Positions 61,586-64,000 of a DNA stretch of 64,000 nt are shown piece by piece. The notes beneath the pieces are model-generated. The model had not been told where the DNA came from and did not search any database. It saw only the letters and a list, made by a program, of their open reading frames with translations. Within the stretch, counting starts at the first letter, position 1; each line of letters begins with the position of its first letter. The position numbers were made by a program, and so were the translations under genes. The stretch spans positions 1 through 64,000 of the forward strand of contig JAOAPY010000014.1 of NCBI GenBank assembly GCA_025463135.1, in the 5' to 3' direction. This DNA comes from Acidobacteriota bacterium (GTDB lineage Bacteria; Acidobacteriota; Blastocatellia; Pyrinomonadales; Pyrinomonadaceae).

Positions 61586-64000
61586 AGTGGCACGCGCATC
61601 TTGCGCGTGTCTCCGCGGCGGCCGGCCTCTTGCGGAGGTCCACGGGCGAGTCGAGCACCCCAGCGGGGCTGCCCCGCCGGGGACCCCACCCGCCCGTGCC
61701 ACCGGCACGCTGGCAGCGTGCGGTCCCAGGCCATGACCTGGGCGCGCTGGTGGTAATCGTGTTTTTCTTTCTCGCCTTTTTTCATCGGGTCATCTTCAGC
61801 GACAAGTTCCTCGTCACCAGCGATGCTTTCAACTACCTGTATCCCTTGCGCACTATTGTTTGGCAGGAAGTGCGTCACGGCAGACTGCCGCTATGGACTC
61901 CGCAGATCATGTCGGGTTACCCGTTGTTATCGATGGCCCAGATCGGTATCGGCTATCCGTTGACCTGGTCCTATCTATTCCTGCCTGGCCGCTGGGCTGA
62001 GCAGATTTATTTCCTTGCTCCCTATCTGCTGGCTCCCGCTTTTACTTACGCCTACCTGCGAGAAATTAATCGCACCCGTCTGGCTGCGCTGTTGGGCGCG
62101 CTCGCGTTTGGCTATGGCGGTTTCATGATTAGCCCGCTGGCGTCGTATAGCGGACTTGCGGCGAATGCAACGATGTGGCTGCCGCTCATGCTGTTGGTTA
62201 TTGAACGCGCACGGAGTCGCCGTTTTGTTAGTTCGGCGCTGGCGGCGACAGGTGTGTATGCAATGTCAGTGTTGAGTGGCTGGGGGCAGGGATTTGCGTA
62301 TGTGGGGTTGCTGGCGGTGAGTTATGCGGTGGTTGTTGCTGTTGTGGGGAAGTCGGAGCAGAGTGAGGAAGTAGAAAGGTCGAGGAAGGGTGAGGAAGAA
62401 GCACGCAAGATGCGTGCGGTCCCAGGGGCGGTCGCAGAATCGGTCGCAGGATCGGTCGCAGGATCGGTCAGAGGGTGGCGGCGTTGGCGGCCGTTGGGGG
62501 TGGTGCTTGTCGCCATGGTTCTGGCTGCGGGTGTCGATGCCTTTCAGATCCTCGAGACGATGCAGGTGCAAAGGTTGAGTATTCGCAGGGAACTCACTTA
62601 CCAGCTGTTCGCGATGGGTTCCTACAAGCTCAATGCCGCAGCCAAAAGTTTTCTCCTGCCCTTGCATACCGTGTTCGAAGCGTCCACCTACGTGGCCACC
62701 CTGGCGCTGGTGCCGGCCTTGATTGCGGTCATTGCGAGTGCGCGTGTATCAGTACATCACTTTCGTCGCAACCGGTCCGCGTGGCAGGGGCGTTCCGCCC
62801 GTGAGTGTGGGCGAATAATTTTTTGGTCGGCCGTAGCGATGTTGGGATTTACGTTGATGCTGGGTGAGAACACTCCCGTCGCAAGCGTGCTTTATCACAT
62901 TCCCCCGTTCAATCTCTTTCGCGGCGCCGCGCGACATGCATTCGAATTTACTTTTTCAGTGAGCATTCTCTCGGCCTATGGCTGGGACAAGGTTGACGAG
63001 TGGAGCATAGCGCGCGAACATCGAACTTCTCGCCGATCGCCCTGGCTCTACTGGGGAGTGGCCTTTCTTATTCTTGCGCTGGCGGCAGGATTACTGTGGG
63101 TGAGAGACATCAGCCAGGTTCCAGTGGGGTATATGGAGATCTTTTATTACCCTCCCCAGTTCTCTGAGTCTCGCTATTTATTTTGGAAGCTGAGCTTTTC
63201 TTTCCTGACAATAGTCGCCGCCTGGTGTTTACTAAAAGCACCCGGTTCACGCCGGCGCGGCGGGTTGTTACTCTCAACCATTGCAGTCGCCTGTTTTTTT
63301 GAGCCGGCGATCATGGCCTCGCGTTGGTGGTGGCCCACACTGAAACCGGCCAGTCGCTTTACCGCGGTATCCCAACCGACTAACTTGCTGCGAAACTATC
63401 CGCCCGCGGAAAATCGCATCTACACACACGTCTACCCCATGGTCGAAGAGTACGCCGATCCGCCGCGGCTTGAACCCGCGAACCTGACCATGCTTTATGG
63501 CTTACAGAACGTCGCCGGAAATGAACCACTGATTCTGGATCGCTACAGCCGCGCGTTAGGTGATGTCTATATTGATGCGGTAAAGACACGCCCGGGTTAT
63601 CCATCGGATCCGACGCTATTGACTTCAACCTCGCACGTGTTGGATTTGCTGAACACGCGTTTTCTGGTTTCCTATGCCAATCTGGCGACGGAACCATGGA
63701 CGCTTATAGAGCGCGATGGCATCAGAATCGATCCGCGCGATCTGGGCATCACAGTCGAGCCGGGCAAAACCATCACGCTCAAAGGCGTTGCCGCCGCCGC
63801 CGACACGCTGGCACTTATCACAGCAACGGCATGGTCGGCAGAAGCAGTCGATGGCACTGAAGTCGCTCGCGTACGTTTGATATCGCCGCACGGGCGGGTG
63901 ATCGAGCGATTGCTGCGTGTGGGCATTGATACGGCCGAATGGGCACACGATCGTCGTAATGTCCGGCCGCTTATGCGTCACTCCCTGGCGACGGTCCTGA
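61582..64000 (+). CDS. YfhO-family GT-C-like membrane protein (paralog 2, runs past window end)
   Basis: The frame is open from 61582 to the end, at least 806 codons, so the 3' end is missing. It follows paralog 1 (44545-47490) closely: DLGALVVIVFFFLAFFHRVI, LPLWTPQIMSGYPLLSMAQI, FQILETMQVQRLSIRRELTY, RHAFEFTFSVSILSAYGWDK and SHVLDLLNTRFLVSYANLAT each have a counterpart. Two stretches are different: the region before DLGAL (61582-61735) and a loop at 62350-62480, both of which contain family E repeat sequence translated in frame. The true start is uncertain: TTG 61582 (coupled to the previous gene) or GTG 61696. Confidence 0.85.
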   Translation, partial: MKWHAHLARVSAAAGLLRRSTGESSTPAGLPRRGPHPPVPPARWQRAVPGHDLGALVVIVFFFLAFFHRVIFSDKFLVTSDAFNYLYPLRTIVWQEVRHGRLPLWTPQIMSGYPLLSMAQIGIGYPLTWSYLFLPGRWAEQIYFLAPYLLAPAFTYAYLREINRTRLAALLGALAFGYGGFMISPLASYSGLAANATMWLPLMLLVIERARSRRFVSSALAATGVYAMSVLSGWGQGFAYVGLLAVSYAVVVAVVGKSEQSEEVERSRKGEEEARKMRAVPGAVAESVAGSVAGSVRGWRRWRPLGVVLVAMVLAAGVDAFQILETMQVQRLSIRRELTYQLFAMGSYKLNAAAKSFLLPLHTVFEASTYVATLALVPALIAVIASARVSVHHFRRNRSAWQGRSARECGRIIFWSAVAMLGFTLMLGENTPVASVLYHIPPFNLFRGAARHAFEFTFSVSILSAYGWDKVDEWSIAREHRTSRRSPWLYWGVAFLILALAAGLLWVRDISQVPVGYMEIFYYPPQFSESRYLFWKLSFSFLTIVAAWCLLKAPGSRRRGGLLLSTIAVACFFEPAIMASRWWWPTLKPASRFTAVSQPTNLLRNYPPAENRIYTHVYPMVEEYADPPRLEPANLTMLYGLQNVAGNEPLILDRYSRALGDVYIDAVKTRPGYPSDPTLLTSTSHVLDLLNTRFLVSYANLATEPWTLIERDGIRIDPRDLGITVEPGKTITLKGVAAAADTLALITATAWSAEAVDGTEVARVRLISPHGRVIERLLRVGIDTAEWAHDRRNVRPLMRHSLATVL
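61587..61731. repeat. Palindromic repeat at the 5' end of a coding sequence (family E)
   Basis: GGCACGCGCATCTTGCGCGTG at the left and GGCACGCTGGCAGCGTGCGG plus TCCCAGG at the right, with inner GC-rich inverted repeats (GGACCCCACCCGCCCGTGCC; GGTCCACGGGCGAG). The whole region is open in the YfhO frame. Confidence 0.75.
62401..62473 (+). repeat. In-frame family E hairpin plus 12-bp tandem repeat
   Basis: GCACGCAAGATGCGTGCGGTCCCAGGG (62401-62427 in parts) is followed by about four copies of a 12-base unit GGTCGCAGGATC. Translated in the YfhO frame it gives EARKMRAVPGAVAESVAGSV and so on, an insertion relative to paralog 1 between two membrane helices. Confidence 0.8.

Overview
The window looks like chromosome from an Acidobacteriota bacterium, probably class Blastocatellia. 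The main clues are a secreted VWA protein of the acidobacterial VWFA-related type, an Oar-like TonB-dependent receptor with a carboxypeptidase-regulatory domain, a Solibacter-type C-terminal domain on a large exported protein, and four proteins with DUF4214 modules. There is no rRNA, CRISPR array, prophage or transposase gene. Two tRNA genes (Asp and Val) lie near 12.5 kb. The assignment is inference from protein families; no database was searched.

Layout. 0.2-4 kb: a BlaI-type repressor, an M56 (BlaR1-like) membrane protease and an ABC exporter whose permease carries a GldG-like exported region. 4-9.3 kb: a secreted concanavalin-fold protein, the TonB-dependent receptor and an M50-type membrane protein. 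9.5-12.7 kb: molybdenum cofactor genes moaC and moeA around a methyltransferase, then the tRNAs. 13-19.2 kb: VWA protein, two unrecognised small genes, deoB and a WD40 protein. 19.4-24 kb: a purine and deoxyribose salvage block with hpt, a 5'-nucleotidase split over two overlapping genes, rpiB and deoC; the last two carry N-terminal extensions that resemble bacterial microcompartment (BMC) enzymes. 24.5-30.6 kb and 37-40.8 kb: large exported proteins (subtilase, PD40-like protein, matrixin-like metalloprotease), three of which share a DUF4214 C-terminal module.

30.8-64 kb is mostly a cell-surface glycan locus. It holds a methyltransferase with a long coiled coil, three GT4-like glycosyltransferases, two methyltransferases with a Wzt-like C-terminal beta domain, a series of multi-membrane GT-C/YfhO/PIG-V/ArnT-like proteins, a DprE1-like oxidase and a UbiA-type phosphoribosyltransferase. 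The last two point to polyprenyl-phosphate pentofuranose (arabinofuranose-type) sugar donors. A nucleotidyltransferase/partner pair resembling a toxin-antitoxin module is translationally coupled to one methyltransferase.

The most unusual property is in the gaps. Many intergenic spaces hold a long imperfect palindrome, and these fall into several sequence families that recur in the window. One copy encloses a zinc-ribbon gene between 64-bp inverted arms. One is nested inside another with an 11-bp direct duplication. Others have become coding: one supplies the last codons and stop of a YfhO-like gene, and another family occurs at the 5' end and inside a second YfhO-like gene without breaking its frame. 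They behave like MITE/REPIN-type non-autonomous elements with no mobilising enzyme in the window.
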